A stretch of DNA of 64,000 bases from Chryseosolibacter indicum (lineage in GTDB: Bacteria; Bacteroidota; Bacteroidia; Cytophagales; Cyclobacteriaceae): assembly GCF_018598585.1 (NCBI RefSeq), contig NZ_JAHESD010000004.1, positions 1 through 64,000 of the forward strand, given 5' to 3'. Under the pieces are notes generated by a model that saw nothing but the letters and a program-made list of their open reading frames with translations, was not told the origin of the DNA and did no database searches. Position 1 is the first letter of the stretch; the number at the start of each line of letters is the position of its first letter. Shown piece after piece: positions 45,259 to 53,556 of the stretch. The position numbers and the translations under genes are program-made.

Positions 45259-45305
45259 GCTATACTTTTGGATAGTGCTATACTTTTGGATAGTACTATC
45301 TTTTG
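45259..45305. promoter_or_regulatory. Tandem 18-bp operator between HxlR gene and yceI
   Basis: GCTATACTTTTGGATAGT at 45259-45276 is repeated exactly and without a gap at 45277-45294; a third partial unit continues to 45305. Dyads ATAG-TG-CTAT (centre 45276.5) and the perfect GATAGTACTATC (45289-45300) lie 18 bp apart, with a weaker one before. The array covers the region upstream of the yceI -7 element. Confidence 0.75.
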
Positions 45306-45320
45306 TAAAGTAAATATACC

Positions 45321-45328
45321 TAAGTTTG
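45321..45328 (+). promoter_or_regulatory. Bacteroidota -7 element of yceI
   Basis: TAAGTTTG matches TAnnTTTG, 26 bases before the yceI ATG and 16 bases past the operator array. A TTTTG at 45301 lies 15 bases upstream of it, slightly short for a -33 box. Confidence 0.5.
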
Positions 45329-45353
45329 TAATATATACAAATAAAGCCAACAT

Positions 45354-45932
45354 ATGAAAAACATGTCAGTTATTGCATTAGCGGCAACGCTTGCGCTATT
45401 CTCGTTTAATACAATTCCTCCATCCACATGGAAGTTGGATGCTGCACATTCTAAACTGGGTTTTTCCATCACTCACCTTTCAGTATCAGAAGTTGAAGGA
45501 TCATTTAAGAAAGTTGATGCAACAATTGTAGCGACTAAAGATGATTTTTCTGATGCAAAAGTTACAATGACTGCTGATGTAAACTCAATTGATACTGATA
45601 ATGAAGATCGTGATGCACACCTAAAGAAGCCTGATTTCTTTGATGCTGAAAAGTATCCTACCATAACCTTTGAAAGCACGTCCTTCAAAAAAACAGGTGA
45701 AAAGACTTATAAGGTTAAAGGTAATTTAACGCTTCATGGTGTGACAAAGCCCGTTGAATTAGACGCAAAAGTTAATATTGGTACAAATCCAATGAGCAAG
45801 AAAACCATAGCCGGATTTAAGATTACAGGTACAATTAAGCGTACGGACTTCGGTATCTCGAAAGATACACCATCTGTAATGTTAAGTGATGAGGTGGCTA
45901 TTGAAGCAAATATAGAGTTTGCAAAAGACTAA
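45354..45932 (+). CDS. YceI-family periplasmic lipid-binding protein
   Basis: A 192-residue exported protein (signal peptide to about residue 21) with the YceI lipocalin-like barrel: TWKLDAAHSKLGFSITHLSVSEVEGSFKKVDATI, DANSIDTDNEDRDAHLKKPDFFDAEKYPTITFES, VKGNLTLHGVTKPVELDAKV and IKRTDFGI. Family members bind polyisoprenoids or other long lipids; the physiological role is debated. Induction by stress has been seen in relatives. It is transcribed away from the HxlR gene across the 18-bp array and ends at a clear terminator, so it is a single-gene unit. Confidence 0.95.
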   Translation: MKNMSVIALAATLALFSFNTIPPSTWKLDAAHSKLGFSITHLSVSEVEGSFKKVDATIVATKDDFSDAKVTMTADVNSIDTDNEDRDAHLKKPDFFDAEKYPTITFESTSFKKTGEKTYKVKGNLTLHGVTKPVELDAKVNIGTNPMSKKTIAGFKITGTIKRTDFGISKDTPSVMLSDEVAIEANIEFAKD

Positions 45933-45952
45933 AAGTATAAGGGGTTAAATTT

Positions 45953-45994
45953 AAGGGTGGACTATTAATAGGATAGTTCACCCTTTATTCTTTT
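45953..45994 (+). terminator. Intrinsic terminator after yceI
   Basis: AAGGGTGGACTAT (45953-45965) pairs with ATAGTTCACCCTT (45973-45985), with one mismatch, followed by TATTCTTTT. Confidence 0.75.
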
Positions 45995-46098
45995 CAGCGA
46001 TCTTTTCGAATATTACCATTCCTCGCTGTGAATCATTACGGGATTTTTAGTAACCTAGTAGTCAGAAGCATTATATTTAGCTTTTGTAGGTTGCTATT

Positions 46099-48015
46099 TT
46101 GGAAACACCGCTCTCCATACTTCAGAAATACTGGAAGCACGCCACCTTTAGGCCGATGCAGGAGGATATTATTTCCTCCGTTCTTGAAAGTAAAGATACG
46201 CTAGCGCTATTACCTACGGGGGGAGGTAAATCCATTTGTTTCCAGGTGCCCGCCTTAATAAAAGAGGGAGTTTGTATTGTCATTACACCGCTTATTGCTC
46301 TCATGAAAGACCAGGTAGAGCAATTGAGGTACCGACAAATAAATGCCGTAGCCATCCATTCAGGTATGAGTCGCGAGCAAATAGATGTTCAGTTAGACAA
46401 CGCGGTATATGGTAATGTAAAATTCCTGTATCTCTCTCCTGAGAGATTAAAAACAGAAATATTTATCGAGCGCTTTAGGCTAATGAATGTTGGTCTAATT
46501 GCTGTAGATGAAGCGCATTGCATTTCGCAATGGGGATACGATTTTCGTCCACCGTACCTGGAGATTGCCTCACTTAGAGAAATAAAGCCTAATGTGCTCA
46601 TTATAGCACTGACTGCATCCGCTACGAAAGAAGTACAACATGATATTGCAGAGAAGTTAAAATTCAGAGAAGGATATTCTGTATTCAGAAAATCTTTTTC
46701 GAGAGATAATCTTTCTTTTGTTGTACGTAAAACAGAAAACAAGGAGAAAGCCCTTCTTGAAATATTGCAAAAGGTAAAAGGATCAGCAATAGTTTATGTT
46801 CGGTCGCGAAAGGCAACCTTGGATCTGACAAAGGTATTAATGAAAAGAGGGATTAAGGCATCTTACTATCATGCAGGGTTGACATTTGACGAGCGATCAC
46901 AACGGCAGGATGAATGGATTAAGAATAAGACGCGCATTATGGTAGCGACAAATGCGTTTGGCATGGGTATCGATAAGCCGGACGTAAGAATCGTTATTCA
47001 TATTGATCTACCGGAAAACCTTGAATCTTATTATCAGGAGGCAGGTAGGGCAGGGCGTGATGGACTAAGAGCATATGCTGTAATTCTTTATCAGAATATT
47101 GATATTGATAACGCGCTTACAAAAGTAGAGCAGTCTCAACCCGGAGTAGACTATCTGAAAAAGGTTTATCAATGCCTTGCTAACTATTATCAACTGGCAC
47201 TGGGTAGTAATGGTGGCGTAAGTTATAATTTTGATCTGCACACTTTTTCTGACCGTTTCAGTTTAAACCCTGTTGAAGTTTATAATGCGTTAAAAAAGCT
47301 GGAGGAGGAGGGACTCATACAGTTTACAGAAAGTTTTTATGCGCCATCACAGTTGTATTTTCTACTTGATCATACCAACATCTATAAATTCCAGATTGCC
47401 AATGCCAAGTTTGATGAACCAATAAAGATGCTACAGCGCCTTTATGGTGGCGAACTTTACAGTGGATTTGTTAAGATTTCGGAATCCCTTATCGCCAAAG
47501 CATTAAATCTGAACGAAAGTGAAGTGGTTTCGATACTTAATCATCTTCACGCTTTGAAAGTTCTTATCTATGCTCCTGTTAAAGACCAACCGCAGGTAAC
47601 ATTTGTTTTGTCCAGGCAGGATGCGGATCGTCTTCCATTGAATATTCAAAGGCTAAAAGACAGAAGGGAGCTGATAATCGGAAAGGTAAATTCTATGATT
47701 GGTTATGTTCGAAATGAGCATAGATGCCGAATGCAGATGATCCAGGAGTACTTTGGTGAGATAACCTTAGAGAATTGTATGATCTGCGATGTGTGCATAT
47801 CTAAACGAAAGAAAAATAACATGGAAGCTTTTGAAGGCCTAAGACGGGAGATATTAAATACTTTAAAATTGCAGGCAATGCCTATTGAAGAACTTGAGCA
47901 ACGTATTGCCTACAAAGACAGCGAACTGTTTGTGGATGTAGTAAGAGAGCTTGTTGATGAAGGCGTAATTGCTTATGATAGCTTATGGAGGTTGAACATA
48001 GCTACTCCAAAATAA
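46099..48015 (+). CDS. recQ: RecQ-family ATP-dependent DNA helicase
   Basis: A 638-residue 3'-5' DNA helicase for recombination and fork repair. Motifs in order: FRPMQEDII (motif 0), TGGGKSICFQVPAL (I), DEAHCISQWGYDFRPPY (II plus the RecQ aromatic loop), ALTASAT (III), YVRSRK (IV), ATNAFGMGIDKPDVR (V) and QEAGRAGRDG (VI). The zinc-binding cysteines follow as CRMQMIQEYFG...NCMICDVC, then a winged helix. No HRDC domain is seen at the end, as in many Bacteroidota RecQ proteins. The only fitting start is TTG 46099; a stop codon lies four codons upstream. It converges on recN, 33 bases downstream. Confidence 0.95.
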   Translation: METPLSILQKYWKHATFRPMQEDIISSVLESKDTLALLPTGGGKSICFQVPALIKEGVCIVITPLIALMKDQVEQLRYRQINAVAIHSGMSREQIDVQLDNAVYGNVKFLYLSPERLKTEIFIERFRLMNVGLIAVDEAHCISQWGYDFRPPYLEIASLREIKPNVLIIALTASATKEVQHDIAEKLKFREGYSVFRKSFSRDNLSFVVRKTENKEKALLEILQKVKGSAIVYVRSRKATLDLTKVLMKRGIKASYYHAGLTFDERSQRQDEWIKNKTRIMVATNAFGMGIDKPDVRIVIHIDLPENLESYYQEAGRAGRDGLRAYAVILYQNIDIDNALTKVEQSQPGVDYLKKVYQCLANYYQLALGSNGGVSYNFDLHTFSDRFSLNPVEVYNALKKLEEEGLIQFTESFYAPSQLYFLLDHTNIYKFQIANAKFDEPIKMLQRLYGGELYSGFVKISESLIAKALNLNESEVVSILNHLHALKVLIYAPVKDQPQVTFVLSRQDADRLPLNIQRLKDRRELIIGKVNSMIGYVRNEHRCRMQMIQEYFGEITLENCMICDVCISKRKKNNMEAFEGLRREILNTLKLQAMPIEELEQRIAYKDSELFVDVVRELVDEGVIAYDSLWRLNIATPK

Positions 48016-48048
48016 TTAATATCCTTTTGCTTCTATTTTACCGCACAA

Positions 48049-49701
48049 TCACTTCGCAAGAAGTTCTTGGGCATTCTCTAATGCTATTTTTGAAGGGTTT
48101 GCACCGCCAATCATTTTTGCAATTTCTTCTACACGCTCCGTCTCACCTAATTTCTTGATGCTGCTCACCGTTTTCTTTTCTGTATTGTCTTTAAATACAT
48201 AGAAGTGCGCATCACCTTTCGCTGCAATTTGCGGCAAGTGCGTAATAGTGATGAGTTGGTGTTGACGCGACATCTCCTGCATAAGTGCTCCCAGCTTTAT
48301 AGCAATTTCACCAGAGATTCCATTATCTATTTCATCTAAAATAAGGGTAGGCATTGCTGTTTTCTCCGCCATTACGTATTTAACTGAAAACATCAATCGG
48401 GAGAATTCGCCACCGGAAGCTACTTGTACAAGCGATCTTGGGGCTATACCTTTATTTGCACTGAATAAAATGTCAATCTGATCAATACCTGATGGTGTGG
48501 GTTCTATATGTTTTATGTCTATTGCCAATGAAGCATTGGGCATTCCTAATTCATGCAATAGTCTGGTAATTTGTTTTGTAAGCGGATTAAAGGTTTTCTT
48601 CCTCGACTCACTTAACTTAGAAGCAATTGATTGAACTTTCTCAAAGCTTTCTTTGAAAGCCTTTCTGCTGTTCTCCAATTCTTCATCCAGGTTTGAGGTG
48701 AGATCCGCTTTTTCTTGTAGTGATTCTTGTATTGTGATGAGTTCTTTAACGCTGTTTACCCGATGCTTCTTCTCAAGTCTGTAAATGTTACTCAACCTCT
48801 CCTTTACAAACTCGATTCGCTCGGCATCAAAATCGATGTTGCTTTCTTCCTTTTCAATTTCACTTATAATATCTTCTAGTTCTATCCGGCTGCTTTCAAG
48901 GCGTTGATATAATGCTTCATAAGTATTTGAAAATCCGGCAAGGTGCTGTAGTTCATTTTTAACGTCTGATAAAGCACTCTGAACGTTGTATTCTGAAAGA
49001 GATAATAACTGAAGGGCGGTATTAAATCGGTTCTTTATCTCCTCGGAATGCTCCATCATTTTTAATTCCGACTCAAGAGATTCTTGTTCATTCTCGTTTA
49101 GGTTTGCTTTAACGAGTTCTTCAAGCTGAAATTTGATGTAATCAGACTCCTCGCGAAGGCTTGCAGCTTCTTTTGTTAGCTTGTCATAGTCCCTTTTTGC
49201 TTTGGTGTAAGAGGTCCATGCTTCTGCATAATCTTCCCGAATAGAGGCGTTTCCGGCAAAAGCATCTATAAGATTAAGCTGGAAATTTTGATTGCCTAAT
49301 TCCAGTGTTTCATGTTGCGAGTGTATATCCATGAGAAGGGTGCCTATTCTACGCATTACTTCTAACGTAACAGGCGTATCATTAATGAAAGCACGGGATT
49401 TACCTCCAGGACTTATCTCTCTTCTTATGACTGACACATCTTCATAATCCAGGTCTTCTGATTTAAAAACCGGTTTCAATTTATAATCTCTTATATCGAA
49501 AGAGCCTTCAATAATACATTTCTCATCCTCATTCCAAAGCACTTTTGTATCTGCTCTGTTTCCCATCAGTAAACCAATTGCGCCGAGCATAATTGATTTT
49601 CCTGCGCCGGTTTCTCCTGTAATAACGTTCAGGTGTGACGACGGTTGAAGCTCAAGGTGCTTAATGAGTGCGTAATTTTTTATAGTAAGATGCTTAAGCA
49701 T
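48049..49701 (-). CDS. recN: DNA repair protein RecN
   Basis: A 550-residue SMC-like ATPase that acts at double-strand breaks. It starts MLKHLTIKNYALIKHLELQPSSHLNVITGETGAGKSIMLGAIGLLMG, with Walker A GETGAGKS. A long coiled-coil region follows (about 150-370), and the C-terminal half has LVQVASGGEFSRLMFSVK (signature), TLILDEIDNGISG (Walker B and D-loop) and ITHLPQIAA. The length is normal. The start overlaps the stop of the 74-residue gene by one base (TAATG), so translation is coupled. It ends the bamD-rpoZ-coaBC-porD cluster. Confidence 0.96.
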   Translation of the reverse strand: MLKHLTIKNYALIKHLELQPSSHLNVITGETGAGKSIMLGAIGLLMGNRADTKVLWNEDEKCIIEGSFDIRDYKLKPVFKSEDLDYEDVSVIRREISPGGKSRAFINDTPVTLEVMRRIGTLLMDIHSQHETLELGNQNFQLNLIDAFAGNASIREDYAEAWTSYTKAKRDYDKLTKEAASLREESDYIKFQLEELVKANLNENEQESLESELKMMEHSEEIKNRFNTALQLLSLSEYNVQSALSDVKNELQHLAGFSNTYEALYQRLESSRIELEDIISEIEKEESNIDFDAERIEFVKERLSNIYRLEKKHRVNSVKELITIQESLQEKADLTSNLDEELENSRKAFKESFEKVQSIASKLSESRKKTFNPLTKQITRLLHELGMPNASLAIDIKHIEPTPSGIDQIDILFSANKGIAPRSLVQVASGGEFSRLMFSVKYVMAEKTAMPTLILDEIDNGISGEIAIKLGALMQEMSRQHQLITITHLPQIAAKGDAHFYVFKDNTEKKTVSSIKKLGETERVEEIAKMIGGANPSKIALENAQELLAK

Positions 49702-49925
49702 TATTCTTTAGTGTCGAAGTAAACCTCGTTAATTTTCTCAAAAGGAATTGTTATGTCCTTTAAGCGCATATTCAGCGCGGATATACCATTATCGTCATAG
49801 TGTTTTATGATTACGAGCACAGCGGTACCATCATTAAGTACAATATTAATTTTTTTACCTGTAAAATCTTTCATTCTTTGGCGTATCTGATCTTGACTGG
49901 TCAGTCGTAATTGCCGGGTACTCAT
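49701..49925 (-). CDS. Small conserved-looking protein, possible Sm-like fold
   Basis: A 74-residue protein between porD and recN, overlapping the recN start by one base. After a short basic N-terminus, the sequence GKKINIVLNDGTAVLVIIKHYDDNGISALNMRLKDITIPFEKINEVYFD reads as five strands in the order of an SH3/Sm barrel (strand, LNDG turn, strand, DDNG turn, then IPFEKINEV near the end). Hfq and Lsm proteins show a similar LxDG-x-IxxxD-x-IxxI pattern. I do not recognise a named family, and an RNA-binding role is only a structural guess. M18 is an alternative start. Confidence 0.7.
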   Translation of the reverse strand: MSTRQLRLTSQDQIRQRMKDFTGKKINIVLNDGTAVLVIIKHYDDNGISALNMRLKDITIPFEKINEVYFDTKE

Positions 49926-49991
49926 TCAGTTCATTAAGATTTACGATGTTAGGGATAAATAGCTTTTTCAGAAGACGGACATGTAATCACG

Positions 49992-50888
49992 TTAGTTCTT
50001 AATTATCTTTTCGTAAGCACTTCTGTTCGATGGATCAATAGCAGTAATGATATCGTAGGCTTCGCGTCTTACCTGAATATTTCCATCAGAAAAGATATTT
50101 GCGAGTTCTTTACCCTTTGCATCTAAGAAGCTCACAACAAGAACGGCATTAGGATTTACATCTCTTACCTTTTTAATGTCGCGAAGTCCTTTCAAAATAA
50201 CCTCTCTGCTTTTATCTGGTGTCTTTTCAAAAGTATCCAAACCTAATCGATGATAAGCGTATATTGCTTTTCTTAAATCAACCATCTGTGGGTTGTTAAA
50301 GTTTTCTACCAACCAGTAACGGCTTCGGTTGCTGCCCATAGGCTGCCATCCCGGCAAAGCTGTTTGTTGTGCATTGTTAACAACATTTAAAGCTCTTTGA
50401 AAGTAGGGTGTTCCTCCCAGTTCACTAAATGAGTCATAATCGAGCCCTATAATCAGGTATGCATAAGCGGCAAGCATCGAGGTGAGATTGCTGGTATATG
50501 TATTATCGTTATACTGTAATGGCTGTGATTCAAGGTACTCAAAGTCCCACTCGCGATCAGCAAAATTAAAGAGTAGGCTTGTGTAGTTCGTATTATAAAT
50601 AGGTCTTGCTGATTGTATTTGCACTGAAGCTATAAACCTTCCTATGGTTGGCATACTTGATATTGTAAGCAATAAATTACACCGGATCTTCTCATGCGTT
50701 TTAAACCCATCATTAGTCCATTTACGCCCATTCATAAATTGCTCAATGGCGTTTTTCATATCCTTAAATACCCCTTGTTCAGAAGTGGCTATTTGTGTGG
50801 CATTAATGCTTACAGAACAATTCAGCTCCTGTGCCTGGGTGGATATCACCAGACTTACAAAAACCAAAAGAAGATAGATTTTACGCAT
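49992..50888 (-). CDS. porD: DUF4835 protein, type IX secretion PorD-like
   Basis: A 298-residue exported protein (signal peptide ending STQAQ). The pattern ELNCSVSINATQIATSEQGVFKDMKNAIEQFMNGRKWT, with INNTQ-like text and later NYTSLLFNFADREWDFEYLESQPLQYND and LTSMLAAYAYLIIGLDYDSFSELGG, marks the DUF4835 family. Its Porphyromonas member, PorD (PG0034-like), is linked to T9SS. It lies between coaBC, which it overlaps by 8 bases, and the small pre-recN gene, as in other Bacteroidota. A working T9SS is also implied by the sorting tail on the GH5 enzyme. The exact role of the family is not settled. Confidence 0.85.
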   Translation of the reverse strand: MRKIYLLLVFVSLVISTQAQELNCSVSINATQIATSEQGVFKDMKNAIEQFMNGRKWTNDGFKTHEKIRCNLLLTISSMPTIGRFIASVQIQSARPIYNTNYTSLLFNFADREWDFEYLESQPLQYNDNTYTSNLTSMLAAYAYLIIGLDYDSFSELGGTPYFQRALNVVNNAQQTALPGWQPMGSNRSRYWLVENFNNPQMVDLRKAIYAYHRLGLDTFEKTPDKSREVILKGLRDIKKVRDVNPNAVLVVSFLDAKGKELANIFSDGNIQVRREAYDIITAIDPSNRSAYEKIIKN

Positions 50889-52083
50889 GCACTTTCTCTA
50901 TAATAGCTTCAACAATATCTCTCGCAACTTCAGTTTTACTCTTTAAGTTAAATGTCTTTCGTTGGAGGCTTTTATCTATAATGGTGATTTTATTAGTATC
51001 ATGTCCAAAGCCTGCGCCTTTGTCGTTTAAGGAGTTAAGTACAATAAGATCGAAGTTTTTCGTTTCTAATTTCTTTAACGCATTATTCTGTTCATTTTCC
51101 GTTTCAAGCGCAAAGCCGACAATTACCTGGCCATTATGCTTAAGCTTCCCTAGAGAGGCGGCTATATCATGGGTTTTAGTGAGCTCCAATACAAGGTTCT
51201 CATTGGTTTTTTTGATCTTTTGCTCCGCCTTAACTGCGGGTTTGTAATCAGCAACAGCTGCGGACAATACTGTTATGTCTGATGTTGAAAAGAATTCGTT
51301 GCAGGCGTTAAACATCTCTTCTGCTGATACTACAGGTTTAACGCTGATGTTAGGATGCGAAGTATGTTGCTGCGTAGGTCCTGTTATTAAATTTACGCTG
51401 GCGCCTTCGTGGGCAAGCGCTTCAGCAATTGCAAATCCCATTTTGCCGCTGCTGTGGTTTCCAATAAAACGAACAGGATCAATAGCCTCGTGCGTAGGGC
51501 CTGCAGTTACCAGTACCTTTTTACCTTTCAATCTTTGCTGAGTCTTAAAATGAGATATAAGTCTCTGTACTATTTCTTCAGGTTCAGCCATTCGGCCAGA
51601 ACCAACTAAACCACTGGCAAGCTCTCCATACCCTGGTTCTATAATGTGGTTACTGTAAGATTTTAAACGATGTAAGTTGGCCTGTGTTGAAGGATGCTGC
51701 AACATATCAAGGTCCATAGCAGGGGCCAGCCATACCGGGCATCGGGCAGAAAGGTAAACGGCTAACAAGAGGTTGTCGCATAAACCATTTGCCATCTTTG
51801 CAATTGTATTGGCTGATGCAGGAGCAATAACCATGACATCGGCCCATAATCCCAAGTCGACATGGTTGTTCCATTGGCCTGATTTGTCTTTAATAAAATC
51901 AGAATAAACCGGATTCTTAGACAGGGTAGAAAGCGTAAGGGGAGTGATAAAATCATGAGCAGCAGAACTCATGATAATTTTTACTTCAGCACCTTCTTTT
52001 ACAAGAAGCCTGGTTAAAAAAGCAGCTTTATACGCCGCGATACTACTACAAACACCTAGTATTATTTTTTTGCCATTGAGCAT
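50881..52083 (-). CDS. coaBC: Bifunctional phosphopantothenoylcysteine decarboxylase / phosphopantothenate-cysteine ligase
   Basis: A 400-residue enzyme catalysing two steps of coenzyme A synthesis: CTP-dependent joining of cysteine to 4'-phosphopantothenate (CoaB) and FMN-dependent decarboxylation (CoaC). The CoaC half starts KIILGVCSSIAAYKAAFLTRLL and has VIAPASANTIAKMANGLCDNLLL and WLAPAMDLDM. The CoaB half has KKVLVTAGPTHEAIDPVRFIGNHSSGKMGFAIAEAL and VLSAAVADYKP, plus the late GFALETE. The length is normal. It follows rpoZ by 61 bases that hold two hairpins, and overlaps the start of porD. Confidence 0.97.
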   Translation of the reverse strand: MLNGKKIILGVCSSIAAYKAAFLTRLLVKEGAEVKIIMSSAAHDFITPLTLSTLSKNPVYSDFIKDKSGQWNNHVDLGLWADVMVIAPASANTIAKMANGLCDNLLLAVYLSARCPVWLAPAMDLDMLQHPSTQANLHRLKSYSNHIIEPGYGELASGLVGSGRMAEPEEIVQRLISHFKTQQRLKGKKVLVTAGPTHEAIDPVRFIGNHSSGKMGFAIAEALAHEGASVNLITGPTQQHTSHPNISVKPVVSAEEMFNACNEFFSTSDITVLSAAVADYKPAVKAEQKIKKTNENLVLELTKTHDIAASLGKLKHNGQVIVGFALETENEQNNALKKLETKNFDLIVLNSLNDKGAGFGHDTNKITIIDKSLQRKTFNLKSKTEVARDIVEAIIEKVHA

Positions 52084-52107
52084 GACAGTAAAGGTAGTAA
52101 TTGATTC

Positions 52108-52127
52108 TTCTGAATAGACATTCAGAA
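52108..52127 (-). promoter_or_regulatory. Second hairpin in the rpoZ-coaBC leader
   Basis: TTCTGAAT (52108-52115) pairs perfectly with ATTCAGAA (52120-52127) around a four-base loop. It lies 24 bases before the coaBC ATG on the minus strand and directly after the T-run of the preceding terminator. Its role is unknown; it could affect coaBC translation. Confidence 0.4.
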
Positions 52128-52158
52128 AAAAGAAAAAGCAGGTATTAATCCTGCTTTT
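52126..52158 (-). terminator. Hairpin with U-run at the rpoZ stop codon
   Basis: On the minus strand AAAAGCAGG and CCTGCTTTT (52150-52158 with 52134-52142) pair around a 7-base loop that contains the rpoZ stop codon at 52145, followed by TTCTTTTTTC. It should at least partly stop transcription between rpoZ and coaBC. Confidence 0.65.
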
Positions 52159-52465
52159 CTTCTACTTCAGAGCGTAAGCGGTGTGAGAGCTTACCTTCCA
52201 GAAACTCTTCAGTTGCTGTAGTAGTAGGCTTAGGCAAACGCTCATAAAATCTAGAAATTTCTATTTGTTCACGGTTTTCAAAAACCTCTTCAAGATTGTC
52301 AACCGTTGTGGCAAATTCGGCAAGTTTGTTATTTAACTCTTCTTTGATATTAACTGCAATTTGTCTTGCACGTTTAGAGATTACCACAACAGATTCGTAA
52401 ACATTGCCTGTTTGTTCAGCAATTTTATCCAAGTCGCGTGTGATAACTGATGATTGTACTGCCAT
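52145..52465 (-). CDS. rpoZ: RNA polymerase omega subunit family protein
   Basis: A 106-residue protein that helps assemble and stabilise the RNA polymerase beta-prime subunit. The segment VITRDLDKIAEQTGNVYESVVVISKRARQIAVNIKEELN matches the omega core, in which the RAR and QI residues contact beta-prime. The C-terminal half is longer and more acidic than E. coli omega, as in other Bacteroidota. It starts 5 bases after bamD, so the two are cotranscribed. A hairpin overlaps its stop codon. Confidence 0.92.
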   Translation of the reverse strand: MAVQSSVITRDLDKIAEQTGNVYESVVVISKRARQIAVNIKEELNNKLAEFATTVDNLEEVFENREQIEISRFYERLPKPTTTATEEFLEGKLSHRLRSEVEEKQD

Positions 52466-52470
52466 ATATT

Positions 52471-53283
52471 TTATGAATTTGAGTTCTTCGATTTATTTAT
52501 TTTTTCAAGACTCTCTGAATATAATTTCTCTGCTTCTTTAAGGAAATTACTATCCGGATAACGATCCAAAAATTCTTTGTAAAGTTCTACCACTTCTTTA
52601 TAGCGGTCATTTTGTTTTGATGATATACTTTGATTAGCCAAGCGATACTCCGCATCAATTACCAGGAAGTAAGCTTCTTCAAGGTATTTTGAGTCAGGGA
52701 AGTTATTCTTAAAATTATTAAGAGCGGCTATAGCTGCCTTATACATTCGCATGTGATAATACTGATACGCATTCTCAAATCCTTTTTTCTCCAGCTTAAC
52801 CTGACAGGTATTTATAACCTCAATAGACTGGTCTCTGAACTTGCTGTTCGGATACCGGTTTAAAAACTCCTGCATGGCTGTCATTGCATTGACGCTGCTG
52901 GTTTGATCAAGATTAGGTCCTGGGGATGATGCGAAGAGCGAGTATGCGTACATGTATCTTGCTTCTTCGGCAAACTGACTTCTGCCATAGGTTTCAAAAA
53001 ACGTCTTGAACTGTTCAGAGGCCAATAAATAAAGTCTATCATGATACTGGCAGTAAGCCAGGTAAAACTGCACTTTCTCACCTTCAGGCAAACCGCGAAC
53101 AATCGGTAGTATTTGTTCAAAAAGAACGGAAGCCCTGTAGTAGTCCTTTTTGTTATAATAATTTAATCCGGCCTCGTACTTTACCCGCCAATCCTCGCTT
53201 TTTTCAATTTTCCTGAATTTACTGCAGGATGCCGCAACCAGGATCAGGATCACGTAAACGATAAAATCAGGTACTTTTCGCAT
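52471..53283 (-). CDS. bamD: Outer membrane protein assembly factor BamD
   Basis: A 270-residue lipoprotein (lipobox LVAASC) of the BAM complex, which folds barrel proteins into the outer membrane. Five TPR-like helix pairs are visible: KYEAGLNYYNKKDYYRASVLFEQIL, QFYLAYCQYHDRLYLLASEQFKTFFETYG, AMTAMQEFLNRYPNSKFRDQSIE, AFENAYQYYHMRMYKAAIAALNNFKNNFPDSKYLEEA and VVELYKEFLDRYPDSNFLKEAEKLY-like text. ATG 53283 begins the signal peptide and is preferred to GTG 53307. It leads the cluster ending in recN. Confidence 0.95.
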   Translation of the reverse strand: MRKVPDFIVYVILILVAASCSKFRKIEKSEDWRVKYEAGLNYYNKKDYYRASVLFEQILPIVRGLPEGEKVQFYLAYCQYHDRLYLLASEQFKTFFETYGRSQFAEEARYMYAYSLFASSPGPNLDQTSSVNAMTAMQEFLNRYPNSKFRDQSIEVINTCQVKLEKKGFENAYQYYHMRMYKAAIAALNNFKNNFPDSKYLEEAYFLVIDAEYRLANQSISSKQNDRYKEVVELYKEFLDRYPDSNFLKEAEKLYSESLEKINKSKNSNS

Positions 53284-53344
53284 AAGCCCGCAAATATAAT
53301 ATAACACCGCATTAAAACGTGCTTTTTATCAAGGAATTGTATAA

Positions 53345-53377
53345 GACAGGGCTTGCAAAAATTTTGTAAGCTCTGTC
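53345..53377. ncRNA. 16-bp imperfect hairpin, possible structured RNA or site
   Basis: GACAGGGCTTGCAAAA (53345-53360) pairs with TTTTGTAAGCTCTGTC (53362-53377); the two differences are G-U pairs in RNA read from the plus strand, so pairing is complete. No U-run follows on either side, so it is not a standard terminator. Whether it is transcribed is unknown. Confidence 0.3.
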
Positions 53378-53490
53378 ATTCATCCTTTAGGGGAAGGTAC
53401 GTATGTATTTTCTCCTGAATAATACGGCTGCAAGGTCTTAGTTTCCATACCGCATTAAATTTATGACAAAATGGCTGGTATGATTTGGAG

Positions 53491-53556
53491 CCTGACTCTA
53501 GCTGTACCCTAACTGTATCCTGCCTGTACTGTCAGTATATCCTAGGGTAGGGTAGC
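53491..53556. repeat. Degenerate direct repeats with 11-bp period (block B)
   Basis: Successive 11-mers are CCTGACTCTAG, CTGTACCCTAA, CTGTATCCTGC, CTGTACTGTCA, GTATATCCTAG and GGTAGGGTAGC. The consensus is close to CTGTAYCCTAN. Positions 4-10 (TAtcCTA) match the TATTCTA of block A units at 21210-21352 in the same register. The block ends about 6 bases before a promoter-like TTTCTTTGCACC. Confidence 0.6.
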
